Below, piece by piece: positions 14,236-22,435 of a DNA stretch of 22,435 nucleotides (position 1 is its first letter; each line of letters starts with the position of its first letter). Source of the DNA: JAJBWD01 sp041821285 (GTDB lineage: Bacteria > Bacillota > Clostridia > Clostridiales > Clostridiaceae); contig JBGUER010000029.1 of assembly GCA_041821285.1 (NCBI GenBank), forward strand, positions 1 to 22,435, given 5' to 3'. A model generated the notes under the pieces. It was not told where the DNA came from. It searched no databases and worked only from the letters and a program-made list of their open reading frames with translations. A program made the translations under genes and the position numbers.

Positions 14236-16099
14236 CCTTTCTCCCTTCCTTTTTAAAATATTGTGATATACTTTCTGCCGCTCGATTATCTATTGAAGGG
14301 CAATTTATAAGTTCATCATATTCTGCATATCTTATTTTATCTATTGACTTAAACTTTTTTAATAATTCTTTTTTTCTTTTTTTACCTATGAAAGGAATAT
14401 CGTCTAAAACAGATTTTATCATATTTTTATCCCTTAAACTTCTATGATAACTAATAGCAAATCTATGAACCTCATCTTGTACTCTCTCAATAAGTTTCAT
14501 TTCTTTGGAATTTTTATTTAAATTTATCTCTTTATTATTATATATTAACCCTCTAGTATTGTGCATATCATCTTTTACCATACCACAAACAGGAATATTT
14601 ATATTTAAACTGCTTAAAACTTCAAGTGCTGCATTTACTTGAATTTTCCCACCATCCATCATTATCAAATCTGGAAAATATGAGAATTTACCATAACCTA
14701 AAGAGGTTAAATTCTCTTTAGCCGCCTTAGTTTCTTCTATTCCTCTTTTAAATCTTCTAAGAAGTATTTCTTTCATACTCTCATAATCATTAGCCCCTGT
14801 TACAGTTTTGATTTTAAATCTTCTATAATCTTGATTCTTAGGCTTTCCATTTTCAAAAACCACCATAGAACCTACAGAATCCACTCCCATAATATTAGAT
14901 ATATCATAAGATTCTATTCTAAAAGGAACCTGGTCTAAGTCTAGCATACCCGCTATATTTACCAATGCCTTTTTATGTTCTTCTTTGTCTTTTAGTAATT
15001 TTAGTTTAAATTGTTCTAATGTAAGTTTAGCATTTATTCTAGATAAATTTAAACTTTCTCTCTTACTTCCCTTTTGAGGAATTTTAATAGTTACCTTAGC
15101 ATTCTTTTTATTTTCAAGATATTCTTCTACCAAATCAATATCTTTAATAGCATCAATATAAATATCTTTTGGAATAAAAGAAGAATTATTATAATATTCT
15201 AAAACAAAATCTCTTAATATTTCTCCCTGTTCTATCCCTTTAGTATTTTCAAATATATAATGATTATTCCCTATAACTTTACCTTGTCTATACATTAAAA
15301 CAAAAACTCCACTATCTACGTCATTACTGTATATAGATATAAAATCCTCATCTTTTAAACTATTATTTATAATATTTTGTTTTTCCGAAGCTTTTTCTAT
15401 AGATTTTATCTTATCTCTAATCTCTGCAGCTCTTTCGAAATTCAAACTATCTGACGCATTTTGCATCTTTTCTTTTAATTCATTTATTATATTTTTATTA
15501 TTACCATTTAATAATAAAATAACATCCTTAACTATAACACCATAATCTTCTTCAGATATTTCATTAGCACAAGGTGCCCTGCACAAACCTATTGGATAAT
15601 TCAAACATGGCTTTGTTAGTTTACCCTCTATTTTTCTATTGCAAGTTCTCAAAGGATAATTTCTCCTTATAAGATCCAACATTTCGTAAAGGGATGTTAA
15701 ATCAGTATATGGTCCGAAATATCGTGAACCGTCCCTAACATATTTTCTTGTTTTTATAACTCTTGGGAATCTTTCCTGAACTGTTACCTTAATATACGGA
15801 TATTGTTTATCATCTTTTAATAAAATATTATATTTAGGCCTATATTTTTTTATTAAATTACATTCTAATATAAGCGCTTCCATTTCTGAATCAGTTACTA
15901 TAAACTCAAATTCAGCTATATTTTTAACCATAGCCCGTACCTTAGGGGGATGGTTTTTAGATTTTTGAAAATACTGCCTAACCCTATTTTTCAAAACTTT
16001 TGCTTTACCAACATAAATAACCTCACCTAAGTTATTCTTCATTATATAAACTCCACTTTTTTCAGGAAGTATTTTAAGCTGATAATCAAAATCGAACAT
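14219..16099 (-). CDS. uvrC: Excinuclease ABC subunit C
   Basis: The dual-incision nuclease of nucleotide excision repair, recruited by the UvrB-DNA complex. Domains in order: GIY-YIG endonuclease (about 12-95; Tyr18, Tyr29, Gly31 and Arg39 visible), a cysteine cluster at about 158-176 (CNRKIEGKLTKPCLNYPIGLC and following), UVR motif for UvrB contact (about 204-236), the RNase H-like C-terminal nuclease (about 385-540, with YDISNIMG and MDGGKIQ), and tandem helix-hairpin-helix (about 560-615). Length 626 is normal. AGGAGG is five bases before the ATG. It starts 21 bp after the PbpA-like gene. uvrA and the end of uvrB are also in the window, with a cell-wall cluster between them and uvrC. Confidence 0.97.
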   Translation of the reverse strand: MFDFDYQLKILPEKSGVYIMKNNLGEVIYVGKAKVLKNRVRQYFQKSKNHPPKVRAMVKNIAEFEFIVTDSEMEALILECNLIKKYRPKYNILLKDDKQYPYIKVTVQERFPRVIKTRKYVRDGSRYFGPYTDLTSLYEMLDLIRRNYPLRTCNRKIEGKLTKPCLNYPIGLCRAPCANEISEEDYGVIVKDVILLLNGNNKNIINELKEKMQNASDSLNFERAAEIRDKIKSIEKASEKQNIINNSLKDEDFISIYSNDVDSGVFVLMYRQGKVIGNNHYIFENTKGIEQGEILRDFVLEYYNNSSFIPKDIYIDAIKDIDLVEEYLENKKNAKVTIKIPQKGSKRESLNLSRINAKLTLEQFKLKLLKDKEEHKKALVNIAGMLDLDQVPFRIESYDISNIMGVDSVGSMVVFENGKPKNQDYRRFKIKTVTGANDYESMKEILLRRFKRGIEETKAAKENLTSLGYGKFSYFPDLIMMDGGKIQVNAALEVLSSLNINIPVCGMVKDDMHNTRGLIYNNKEINLNKNSKEMKLIERVQDEVHRFAISYHRSLRDKNMIKSVLDDIPFIGKKRKKELLKKFKSIDKIRYAEYDELINCPSIDNRAAESISQYFKKEGRKDESKN

Positions 16100-16120
16100 T
16101 AGCGCCTCCTATTCTTAATC

Positions 16121-17551
16121 TCAATCCAAATCTATGCTAGAACTATAATTAAATATTTTACCTGCTATATATGCAGCATTTTCACCATTATCCTTAGCAT
16201 CCTCTATAACAACTGCTAAAGCTATATTGGTTTTTCCTGTTTTAGAAAACCCAGCAAACCATGAGTCCATTATATCTTTACCATTAATACTGGTATCAGA
16301 TGTTCCTGTTTTACCACATACATCAAGTCCTTGTATATTAGCATTTTGCCCTGTTCCATTCTCTACAACAGACCTCATGTACACTGTTAATTTATCAGAA
16401 ACTTCTTTATCTATAATATCTTTATCTTCTTTATTTTTCACACTTTTATAAATACTATTATCACTTTTTAATATTTCTTTCACTCCGTGAATTTCCATTG
16501 CTTTCCCACCATTTGCTATTGTAGCGGCTATAAATGCCATCTCATAAGGAGTAGCTAAAACCTCTCCTTGTCCTATAGCACTTTGAGCTATATTGCCCTT
16601 CTCATCTTTTTTAAGTGTTGGAAACTGACTTTTAGTTATTTCTATGTCTCTGGATGGTATTTCCTCATTAAAATAAAATTTTTCCGCTGTATTTTTTAGT
16701 TTTTCATTTCCAAGTTCTATTCCTAAAGAACCAAAAACCACATTAGAAGACTTTGTAAAAGCTGTTTCTATATCTATGTCTCCATAAGCCCGTCCGTTAT
16801 AATTACTAAGAGATTCATTTTCATTGAAAACTAATTTACCATTATCATTAAAAACTTTATCTTCTATACCATCTATATTTTCTAATGAAGATATAGCAGT
16901 TATCATTTTAAAAGTAGACCCTGGCGGATATAACCCTGATGAAGCCCTGTCAAATAATGGACTATATGGTGAATCAGCTAGGCTATCCCAATCCTCTTTC
17001 ATTGTATTAGTATCATAAGACGGCGTTGACACTGAAGCTAAAACTTCTCCTGTACTAGGATTTATAACAACTACTGCGCCATTATATGTTTTCATAAGAT
17101 TATAAATATAAGTTTGAAGTTCAAAATCAATTGTTGATACTATATTATAACCCTTAGGCATTTCATAATCTTCTCCAAACACCGAAGATACGCCATCAAG
17201 CAAATCCAAATCTTTTGTTGATAGTTCTTTATCATAAACGGATTCTAAACCTGTAATACCGTAATTTTTATCTAAATACCCTAAAAACTGTGCACAAGCT
17301 TCTCCGCCATTATAAACTCTTATCTGCTCCCCATCTTTTAAAGAACTAGAAGATAAAACAGTCATATCTCTATCATAAATAGTTCCTCGTATAACTTCAT
17401 CTCGTCTATCCCAAAGTCTTTGATTATACTGGCTATTTACTAAATCATCTGCTTTGAATATTTCTAAATAACCTATATATGAAAATAAAATAACAAAAAA
17501 CATAAGATAAACTACAAGAACTTTTTTTATTGGTTTTGATAAATCTTTCAA
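16121..17551 (-). CDS. Class B penicillin-binding protein, PbpA type
   Basis: A D,D-transpeptidase that crosslinks peptidoglycan, anchored in the membrane with the catalytic domain outside. One N-terminal membrane segment (about 11-32) follows a basic start. The short N-terminal region includes RRDEVIRGTIYDRDM. The transpeptidase domain has Ser212-Thr-Phe-Lys215 (SxxK), Ser268-Ser-Asn270 (SxN) and Lys414-Thr-Gly416. There are no PASTA repeats, and 476 residues matches the PbpA group rather than larger PBP2 or SpoVD. The start is TTG at 17551, with GAGGAGG seven bases upstream; no ATG is placed better. It overlaps the stop of the SEDS gene by four bases, so the transpeptidase and its likely glycosyltransferase partner are translationally coupled. 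Confidence 0.92.
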   Translation of the reverse strand: MKDLSKPIKKVLVVYLMFFVILFSYIGYLEIFKADDLVNSQYNQRLWDRRDEVIRGTIYDRDMTVLSSSSLKDGEQIRVYNGGEACAQFLGYLDKNYGITGLESVYDKELSTKDLDLLDGVSSVFGEDYEMPKGYNIVSTIDFELQTYIYNLMKTYNGAVVVINPSTGEVLASVSTPSYDTNTMKEDWDSLADSPYSPLFDRASSGLYPPGSTFKMITAISSLENIDGIEDKVFNDNGKLVFNENESLSNYNGRAYGDIDIETAFTKSSNVVFGSLGIELGNEKLKNTAEKFYFNEEIPSRDIEITKSQFPTLKKDEKGNIAQSAIGQGEVLATPYEMAFIAATIANGGKAMEIHGVKEILKSDNSIYKSVKNKEDKDIIDKEVSDKLTVYMRSVVENGTGQNANIQGLDVCGKTGTSDTSINGKDIMDSWFAGFSKTGKTNIALAVVIEDAKDNGENAAYIAGKIFNYSSSIDLD

Positions 17552-18795
17552 TTTTTTTCCTCCTCAGATACCTTTTGAATTATCCCTAAAGCAAAAAAAG
17601 TTGTAAGCATAGAACTTCCACCATAACTTATTAATGGCAAGGTTATTCCAGTAAGTGGCACTAACTTAGTAACCCCTCCTACAATAACTAAAACTTGACA
17701 AGCAATCATAGCACTATATCCTACAGCTACCATTCTAGAAAAATTATCTTTAACATAAACTCCTACCCTCATACATCTATAAAATAAAAGAAAATATATT
17801 ATTAAAACTGCAAATCCCATAACTATACCCATATCTTCGCATAAAACAGAAAAAATAAAATCCGAAGCATTTACAGGAATATATTCAGGATGACCGAATC
17901 CAAGACCTTTTCCAAAAAGTCCTCCTTCTGATATAGCAATTAAAGACTGTATTATTTGATATCCACTATCAGATGCATAGGCAAATGGATTAAGCCACAC
18001 TAAAACTCTCATTTTAACATGATAAAATTTAACATAGCTTCCATACCCACCTAATAAAAATAAAACAATACAAGTTAAAATATATTTTATTTTATTAGTT
18101 GAAATATAAAGCATTGTTAATGAAATTCCAAAGAATATAAGAGCAGAACCTAAATCCTTTTGAGCCACCATAAAAAATAAACATATCATAACTACAATAG
18201 CAGGTTCTATTAAATCTTTTGATTTTTTATATTCTTTTAAAGCTGATGCTAAATAAAAAACCAAGGTTAATTTTGCAAATTCAGAAGGTTGAAAACTAAA
18301 CCCTTTTATTACAATCCAATTTTTAGCTCCAAATATTTCTTCTCCAAAAAACGAAGGAAGTGATATAAGAACAACAGTTATAATTAAATATATATATCTA
18401 AGAGATTTAAACTTCTTAATATTAGGTAATAATATAACTGTTAAAATGTAGCATGTAGTTCCTATAGCAAACCAAATAAGTTGTTTAAGCCCATAATTTG
18501 TTAAATCTCCAGAATTTATAGAAACTAAATATCGGTTTAGCATATCCAACCTATAAAGAAGCATAATACCTATTATGCACAATATACAAGAAAAAATATA
18601 TATATACATATCACCATCTGGAAATAATTTTCTAACTAAAATACTAGAATACACAATAAAAAAGAGCATTACAACCATTATTATTATTGGAGTAATGTCT
18701 TTACCATCAGAAAGAAAAAATAAGTTTAAAAATCCAACCACACAAAATAAAAGCATATAAAAAACTAATTTTCTTTTATATTTTGCAGTACTCAT
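17548..18795 (-). CDS. SEDS peptidoglycan glycosyltransferase, FtsW/RodA type
   Basis: A polytopic membrane enzyme that polymerises lipid II into glycan strands, working with a class B PBP. About ten hydrophobic segments can be followed across 415 residues. Conserved SEDS features are GFSFQPSEFAKL, AQKDLGSALIFFGIS with the catalytic-position Asp, FIFSVLCEDMG, and LPLISYGGSSML near the end. The usual PDLG motif reads KDLG here. I cannot decide between elongation (RodA) and division (FtsW) from sequence alone; the paired PbpA-like protein and the FHA neighbour resemble the actinobacterial rodA-pbpA cluster. The ATG is preceded by AGGTGAT and lies eight bases after the FHA gene. Confidence 0.93.
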   Translation of the reverse strand: MSTAKYKRKLVFYMLLFCVVGFLNLFFLSDGKDITPIIIMVVMLFFIVYSSILVRKLFPDGDMYIYIFSCILCIIGIMLLYRLDMLNRYLVSINSGDLTNYGLKQLIWFAIGTTCYILTVILLPNIKKFKSLRYIYLIITVVLISLPSFFGEEIFGAKNWIVIKGFSFQPSEFAKLTLVFYLASALKEYKKSKDLIEPAIVVMICLFFMVAQKDLGSALIFFGISLTMLYISTNKIKYILTCIVLFLLGGYGSYVKFYHVKMRVLVWLNPFAYASDSGYQIIQSLIAISEGGLFGKGLGFGHPEYIPVNASDFIFSVLCEDMGIVMGFAVLIIYFLLFYRCMRVGVYVKDNFSRMVAVGYSAMIACQVLVIVGGVTKLVPLTGITLPLISYGGSSMLTTFFALGIIQKVSEEEKN

Positions 18796-18803
18796 ATAAT
18801 CAC

Positions 18804-19232
18804 CTATCCTATAACTTTAAATATAACTCTACCTATACTTATTTCATCATTTTTTTTAAGTTTAACTGTTCCAATTATTCGTTCTCCATTTAGAATAATT
18901 CCATTTGTACTATTATTATCCTCTAAATAATAATCATTGTTTCTAACATATATAACAGCATGAATCTTTGAAACATAAGGATTATCAATAACTATAGTAT
19001 TATTCCCCTGTCTTCCTATTGTAGTTTTTTCATATAACGGGATAACAGCACCTTTTTTAAAGTCAGCATCACTAGTTCCTCTTATTACTTCTAACCCTAA
19101 GGTCTTTTTTATCCTATTTTTATTTTCCCCTTTAAAATCTTTATACATTAATTTCAAAGAAATAAATATAATAATATATATTATTCCTATTAATAAAACT
19201 GTAAATACTATTTTTAAGATAGAAAGAGACAT
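18804..19232 (-). CDS. Membrane-anchored FHA-domain protein
   Basis: A 142-residue protein with one N-terminal transmembrane helix (about 7-29), a basic linker, and a forkhead-associated domain at about 63-142 predicted to face the cytoplasm. The phosphothreonine-binding residues are present: Gly73-Arg74, Ser88, His91 and Asn107-Ser-Thr-Asn110-Gly. FHA domains read phosphothreonine marks made by Hanks-type Ser/Thr kinases such as PrkC/PknB. No kinase or phosphatase gene is in the window. As first gene before the SEDS and PBP genes, it probably couples kinase signalling to wall synthesis, which is inference. The ATG is preceded by GAGGTGATC. Confidence 0.9.
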   Translation of the reverse strand: MSLSILKIVFTVLLIGIIYIIIFISLKLMYKDFKGENKNRIKKTLGLEVIRGTSDADFKKGAVIPLYEKTTIGRQGNNTIVIDNPYVSKIHAVIYVRNNDYYLEDNNSTNGIILNGERIIGTVKLKKNDEISIGRVIFKVIG

Positions 19233-19243
19233 ATGATCACCTC

Positions 19244-19272
19244 AAAAATCAAGACTAGCTTATGCTAGTCTT
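19244..19272 (-). terminator. Terminator of uvrA, just before the FHA gene
   Basis: AAGACTAGC and GCTAGTCTT (19251-19259 and 19264-19272) form a perfect 9-bp stem with a 4-nt loop. On the minus strand GATTTTTG follows. It ends only 12 bp before the FHA start codon, with the FHA ribosome binding site immediately after the T-run. Confidence 0.75.
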
Positions 19273-19284
19273 TATATATAAAAT

Positions 19285-19293
19285 ATTATAACA
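19285..19293 (-). promoter_or_regulatory. Candidate promoter of the FHA-SEDS-PBP-uvrC operon
   Basis: On the minus strand TGTTATAAT (19293-19285), an extended -10, overlaps the TAA stop of uvrA. At 17 bp upstream, AGGACA matches the last four bases of the -35 consensus. Transcription would start near 19278, just before the hairpin at 19251-19272. Confidence 0.5.
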
Positions 19294-22108
19294 CTTTTTT
19301 CAAATATTGTCCTGTATATGATTCCTTAACTAGGGCAACTTCTTCAGGAGTTCCAACGGCTACTACATCTCCTCCTCTATCTCCTCCCTCAGGTCCTAAA
19401 TCTATTAAATAATCTGCATTTTTGATAACATCCAAATTATGTTCTATTACAACAACAGTATTCCCACTCTCTACCAATCTGTGAAGTATTTTTATAAGTC
19501 TATTTACATCATCAGTATGAAGTCCTGTAGTTGGTTCATCCAAAATATACAGTGTTTTACCTGTGCCTCTTTTGGATAGTTCCGATGATAATTTTATTCT
19601 TTGTGCTTCTCCTCCTGAAATCTGCGTGGAACTTTGACCTAATCTCATATAAGAAAGACCCACATCCTGCAAAGTTTGAAGCTTATTTTTTATTCTAGGT
19701 AAATTTTCAAAAAATTCAAGTGAATCTTCTACAGTCATATTTAAAACATCTGCTATGTTTTTACCCTTATATTTAACCTCTAAAGTCTCTCTATTATATC
19801 TTTTTCCCTTACAAACTTCACAAGGCACATAAACATCAGATAGAAATTGCATTTCAATTTTTATTATTCCATCTCCACTACAAGCCTCACATCTACCTCC
19901 TTTTACATTAAATGAGAATCTTCCCGGTTTATATCCTCTCATTTTAGCTTCAGGAACAGCTGAAAAAACTTGACGTATATAATCAAATACCCCTGTATAC
20001 GTTGCAGGGTTTGACCTTGGGGTTCTCCCAATAGGCCTTTGATCTATATCTATTATTTTATCTATAGCTTCATATCCTTCTATTTTCTTATGTTTTCCTG
20101 GAACCTCTCTACCTTTATTTATTATCTTATTAAGCCCTTTAAAAAGAATTTCATTTACTAAAGTACTTTTGCCAGACCCAGATACTCCAGTAACTGCAGT
20201 TAAAACGCCAACAGGGAATTCCACATCTATATTTTTTAAATTATTTTCAGAAGCTCCTTTTATAGAAATCACATTTCCATTACAGGATCTTCTGTCTTTA
20301 GGAACTTCAACCTTTTTATCACCAATTAAATATTGTGCAGTAATAGACTCCTTAACTTTCTCTACTTCCTCTAAAGTTCCAGCTGCCACAACCTCTCCTC
20401 CATGTTCTCCAGCACCTGGTCCAATATCCACTACAAAATCAGCACTTCTTATAGTATCTTCATCATGTTCCACTACAATTAAAGTATTACCATTATCTCT
20501 TAAATCCTTTAAGGTATCTATAAGCCTGTCATTATCCCTTTGATGAAGTCCAATACTAGGTTCATCTAATATATATAACACTCCAACTAAAGAAGAACCA
20601 ATTTGAGTAGCTAATCTTATTCTTTGAGATTCTCCTCCTGATAGAGTACCAGAAGCCCTTGCTAAATCTAAATAATCAAGCCCTACATTAACAAGAAAAT
20701 TCAATCTGTTTTTTATTTCTTTAGCTATTGGATTCCCTATAATTTCATCTCTTTCACTAAATTTTAAACCTTCAATGAATTTTAACTCATCCTTTATGGA
20801 AAGTTTAGAAAATTCATATATGTTTACCCCATCTATAGTAATACCTAAAATTTCTTTTCTAAGTCTGGCACCATTACATTTAGGACATGGATTATTATTC
20901 ATATATTTTTCTACTTCTCTTTTAATGTAATCTGAATTTGTCTCAAGATATCTTCTCTTAAGATTATTAATGACTCCTTCGTAAGCATGATTAAACTCCA
21001 TATTCGAATTTTCTCTTCTATATCTTACCTTTATCTTTTTATCTCCAGTTCCATATAACAAAACATCTATTATTTCTCTTGGTAAATCTTTTATTGGAGC
21101 ATCTAAACTAAATTTATACTCTTTAGATAAAGATTTTAATATATTATAAGTCCATGCTTCTTCTTTCAAAGACCCTTCCCCAAAAGAAGCTATACCCCCT
21201 TGCATTATAGATAATTCTTTGTCAGGAATAATAAGGTCTTCCTCTAGTTCTAACAAAGTTCCTAATCCATCACAAGCATCACATTTACCATAAGGTGCAT
21301 TAAATGAAAACATTCTTGGAGATATTTCTTCCATACTTATATTGCAATCACTACAAGCAAATTTTTCTGATAAAATGATATCTCTTTCATCTACTATATT
21401 TATAGTAACTAATCCATCTGTCAGTTTCAACGCTGTTTCTAATGAATCTGTAAGTCTACCAACTATATCATCTTTAATAATTATTCTATCTATAACAGCT
21501 TCTATATTATGTTTTTTGTTTTTATTAAGGTCTATTTCATCTTCTTGTAAATCAAATATTTCACCATCTATTCGAGCCCTTACAAATCCTTTTTTCTTTA
21601 TATTTTCAAAAACTTTTTCATGAAATCCCTTTCTGCCTCGAATTACAGGCGCTAAAACTTGAATTTTGGTTTTTAAAGGAAGTTTCATTATCAAATCAAC
21701 CATTTGATCTATACTCTGCTTTTGGATTACTTTTCCACATTTGGGACAGTGTGGTATTCCAAGCTTTGCATATAAAAGTCTTAAATAATCATATATTTCA
21801 GTAACAGTTCCCACAGTGGACCTTGGATTTCTACTTGTTGTCTTTTGATCTATGGATATAGCAGGAGATAATCCTTCTATACTTTCCACATCTGGCTTAT
21901 CCATCTGTCCTAAGAATTGCCTAGCATAAGAAGATAAAGATTCCACATATCTTCTTTGACCTTCTGCATATATAGTATCAAAAGCCAAAGAAGTTTTCCC
22001 AGAACCTGATAACCCAGTAAAAACAATAAATTTATCCCTTGGAATTTCTATATCTATATTTTTTAAATTATTAACTTTAGCACCTTTTATCTTTATAGTA
22101 TTCTTCAT
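19286..22108 (-). CDS. uvrA: Excinuclease ABC subunit A
   Basis: The damage-recognition ATPase of nucleotide excision repair, a dimer that loads UvrB. It has two ABC modules, with Walker A motifs GLSGSGKT (32-39) and GVSGSGKST (about 640-648). Signature sequences are SGGESQRIRLA and SGGEAQRIKLS. Zinc-binding cysteine pairs are visible: CPKCGK, the CSDCN to CDACDGLG group, CPKCNG, and CEACSGDG with CEVCKGK. The longest frame begins at a GTG at 22117, but GAGGTG is placed six bases before the ATG at 22108, so I chose 22108 (940 residues, the usual length). It follows uvrB after 36 bp, probably as one transcript, and ends at a hairpin terminator. Confidence 0.98.
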   Translation of the reverse strand: MKNTIKIKGAKVNNLKNIDIEIPRDKFIVFTGLSGSGKTSLAFDTIYAEGQRRYVESLSSYARQFLGQMDKPDVESIEGLSPAISIDQKTTSRNPRSTVGTVTEIYDYLRLLYAKLGIPHCPKCGKVIQKQSIDQMVDLIMKLPLKTKIQVLAPVIRGRKGFHEKVFENIKKKGFVRARIDGEIFDLQEDEIDLNKNKKHNIEAVIDRIIIKDDIVGRLTDSLETALKLTDGLVTINIVDERDIILSEKFACSDCNISMEEISPRMFSFNAPYGKCDACDGLGTLLELEEDLIIPDKELSIMQGGIASFGEGSLKEEAWTYNILKSLSKEYKFSLDAPIKDLPREIIDVLLYGTGDKKIKVRYRRENSNMEFNHAYEGVINNLKRRYLETNSDYIKREVEKYMNNNPCPKCNGARLRKEILGITIDGVNIYEFSKLSIKDELKFIEGLKFSERDEIIGNPIAKEIKNRLNFLVNVGLDYLDLARASGTLSGGESQRIRLATQIGSSLVGVLYILDEPSIGLHQRDNDRLIDTLKDLRDNGNTLIVVEHDEDTIRSADFVVDIGPGAGEHGGEVVAAGTLEEVEKVKESITAQYLIGDKKVEVPKDRRSCNGNVISIKGASENNLKNIDVEFPVGVLTAVTGVSGSGKSTLVNEILFKGLNKIINKGREVPGKHKKIEGYEAIDKIIDIDQRPIGRTPRSNPATYTGVFDYIRQVFSAVPEAKMRGYKPGRFSFNVKGGRCEACSGDGIIKIEMQFLSDVYVPCEVCKGKRYNRETLEVKYKGKNIADVLNMTVEDSLEFFENLPRIKNKLQTLQDVGLSYMRLGQSSTQISGGEAQRIKLSSELSKRGTGKTLYILDEPTTGLHTDDVNRLIKILHRLVESGNTVVVIEHNLDVIKNADYLIDLGPEGGDRGGDVVAVGTPEEVALVKESYTGQYLKKVL

Positions 22109-22129
22109 CACTAACACCTCAATTTTCCA

Positions 22130-22167
22130 TACTATTCTTTTATACTATTCTTTTATACTTTTCTTTA
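22130..22167. repeat. 13-bp tandem repeat across the uvrB stop codon
   Basis: TACTATTCTTTTA occurs twice in a row (22130-22142 and 22143-22155), followed by a diverged 12-nt third unit, TACTTTTCTTTA (22156-22167). The second copy contains the uvrB stop codon, and the first lies in the uvrB-uvrA gap. It looks like a recent slippage duplication. Confidence 0.8.
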
Positions 22168-22435
22168 GCTTATAGAGCATATCCCTGATTTTTGCAGCAT
22201 TTTCAAACTCTAAATTTTTAGCAGCCTTCCTCATCTCTATTTCATATTTTTCAATAAGTTCTTCTTTATTAGATTTATCCGCATCCATTGCCTCTTCTAA
22301 AGAATCAAATTTAGTTTCAATATTTTCTAATTGCATAGGTTCTATAATATTTCTAACATCTTTTATTATAGTTTGCGGAGTTATATTATATTTTATGTTA
22401 TATTCTTCTTGAATTTTTCTTCTTCTAAATGTTTC
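22145..22435 (-). CDS. uvrB: Excinuclease ABC subunit B, 3' end (5' part outside the window)
   Basis: The last 96 codons of uvrB; the frame stays open to the window edge at 22435. UvrB is the helicase-like subunit that verifies damage and recruits UvrC. The visible part includes the family sequence ETFRRRKIQEEYN followed by ITPQTIIKDVR, then an acidic linker. The C-terminal UVR coiled-coil motif, containing KAAKNLEFENAAKIRDMLYKLKK, contacts the matching UVR motif of UvrC. The stop is TAG, inside a short tandem repeat. The upstream portion, including the helicase motifs, is not in the window. Gene order uvrB-uvrA is standard in Firmicutes. Confidence 0.95.
   Translation of the reverse strand, partial: ETFRRRKIQEEYNIKYNITPQTIIKDVRNIIEPMQLENIETKFDSLEEAMDADKSNKEELIEKYEIEMRKAAKNLEFENAAKIRDMLYKLKKSIKE

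Noticed and set aside
20169..20543. Plus-strand open frame inside uvrA
   Set aside because: It is antisense to the second ABC module of UvrA, low in complexity (Ser/Pro/Leu-rich), and has no start signal; a shadow frame.
1..22435. Mobile elements, CRISPR arrays, prophage, toxin-antitoxin or defence genes
   Set aside because: Every coding frame is accounted for by a conserved housekeeping or small-family gene, intergenic gaps are at most about 240 bp, and no spaced repeats, transposase or integrase motifs were seen.

Overview
The window is a compact, strongly AT-rich stretch of a Firmicutes chromosome, best read as Clostridium sensu stricto. Supporting points are the codon usage, GGAGG-type ribosome binding sites with several TTG/GTG starts, and the conserved gene orders dnaE-pfkA-pyk and rapZ-yvcK-whiA. 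A small Fe-S ferredoxin and a tandem DUF1540 protein also fit. I cannot name the species. All genes but one lie on the minus strand, as expected for a block of housekeeping genes co-oriented with replication.

Layout in transcription order (right to left). 22435-19286: the 3' end of uvrB, then uvrA, ending in a hairpin terminator. 19232-13504: an FHA-domain membrane protein, an FtsW/RodA-type SEDS glycosyltransferase, a PbpA-like transpeptidase, uvrC and a YcdX-like PHP phosphoesterase. These are tightly packed, with overlaps or gaps up to 21 bp, and are probably one transcript. 13441-12524: murB with its own promoter and a terminator. 12438-4666: rapZ, yvcK, whiA, an HTH-DRTGG-CBS-hotdog protein (YtoI type) and dnaE, linked by 1-nt overlaps or short gaps. 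An 18-bp perfect palindrome sits between their promoter and the first ribosome binding site. 4563-1834: pfkA and pyk, the two irreversible kinases of lower glycolysis, behind their own promoter. 1833-1592: a noncoding interval with a good promoter, a structured hairpin and a T-run, which could encode a small RNA or a leader. 1591-451: a DUF554 membrane protein and a double-DUF1540 protein. The only plus-strand gene is an atypical ferredoxin at 189-392. It converges on the DUF1540 gene across a shared terminator, and a CsoR/CstR-like inverted repeat sits at its transcription start.

Functionally the block combines nucleotide excision repair (UvrA, UvrB, UvrC), replication (DnaE), peptidoglycan synthesis and its control (SEDS, PBP, MurB, YvcK, RapZ, WhiA, FHA) and glycolysis. 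There is no CRISPR array, prophage, insertion sequence, rRNA or tRNA, and no obvious new defence or biosynthetic system. The most interesting signals are small: the ferredoxin with its operator-like site, the pyk/DUF554 intergenic RNA candidate, the palindrome before rapZ, the promoter overlapping the end of uvrA just before its terminator, and the His-to-Asp change in the PEP-utilising domain of pyruvate kinase.
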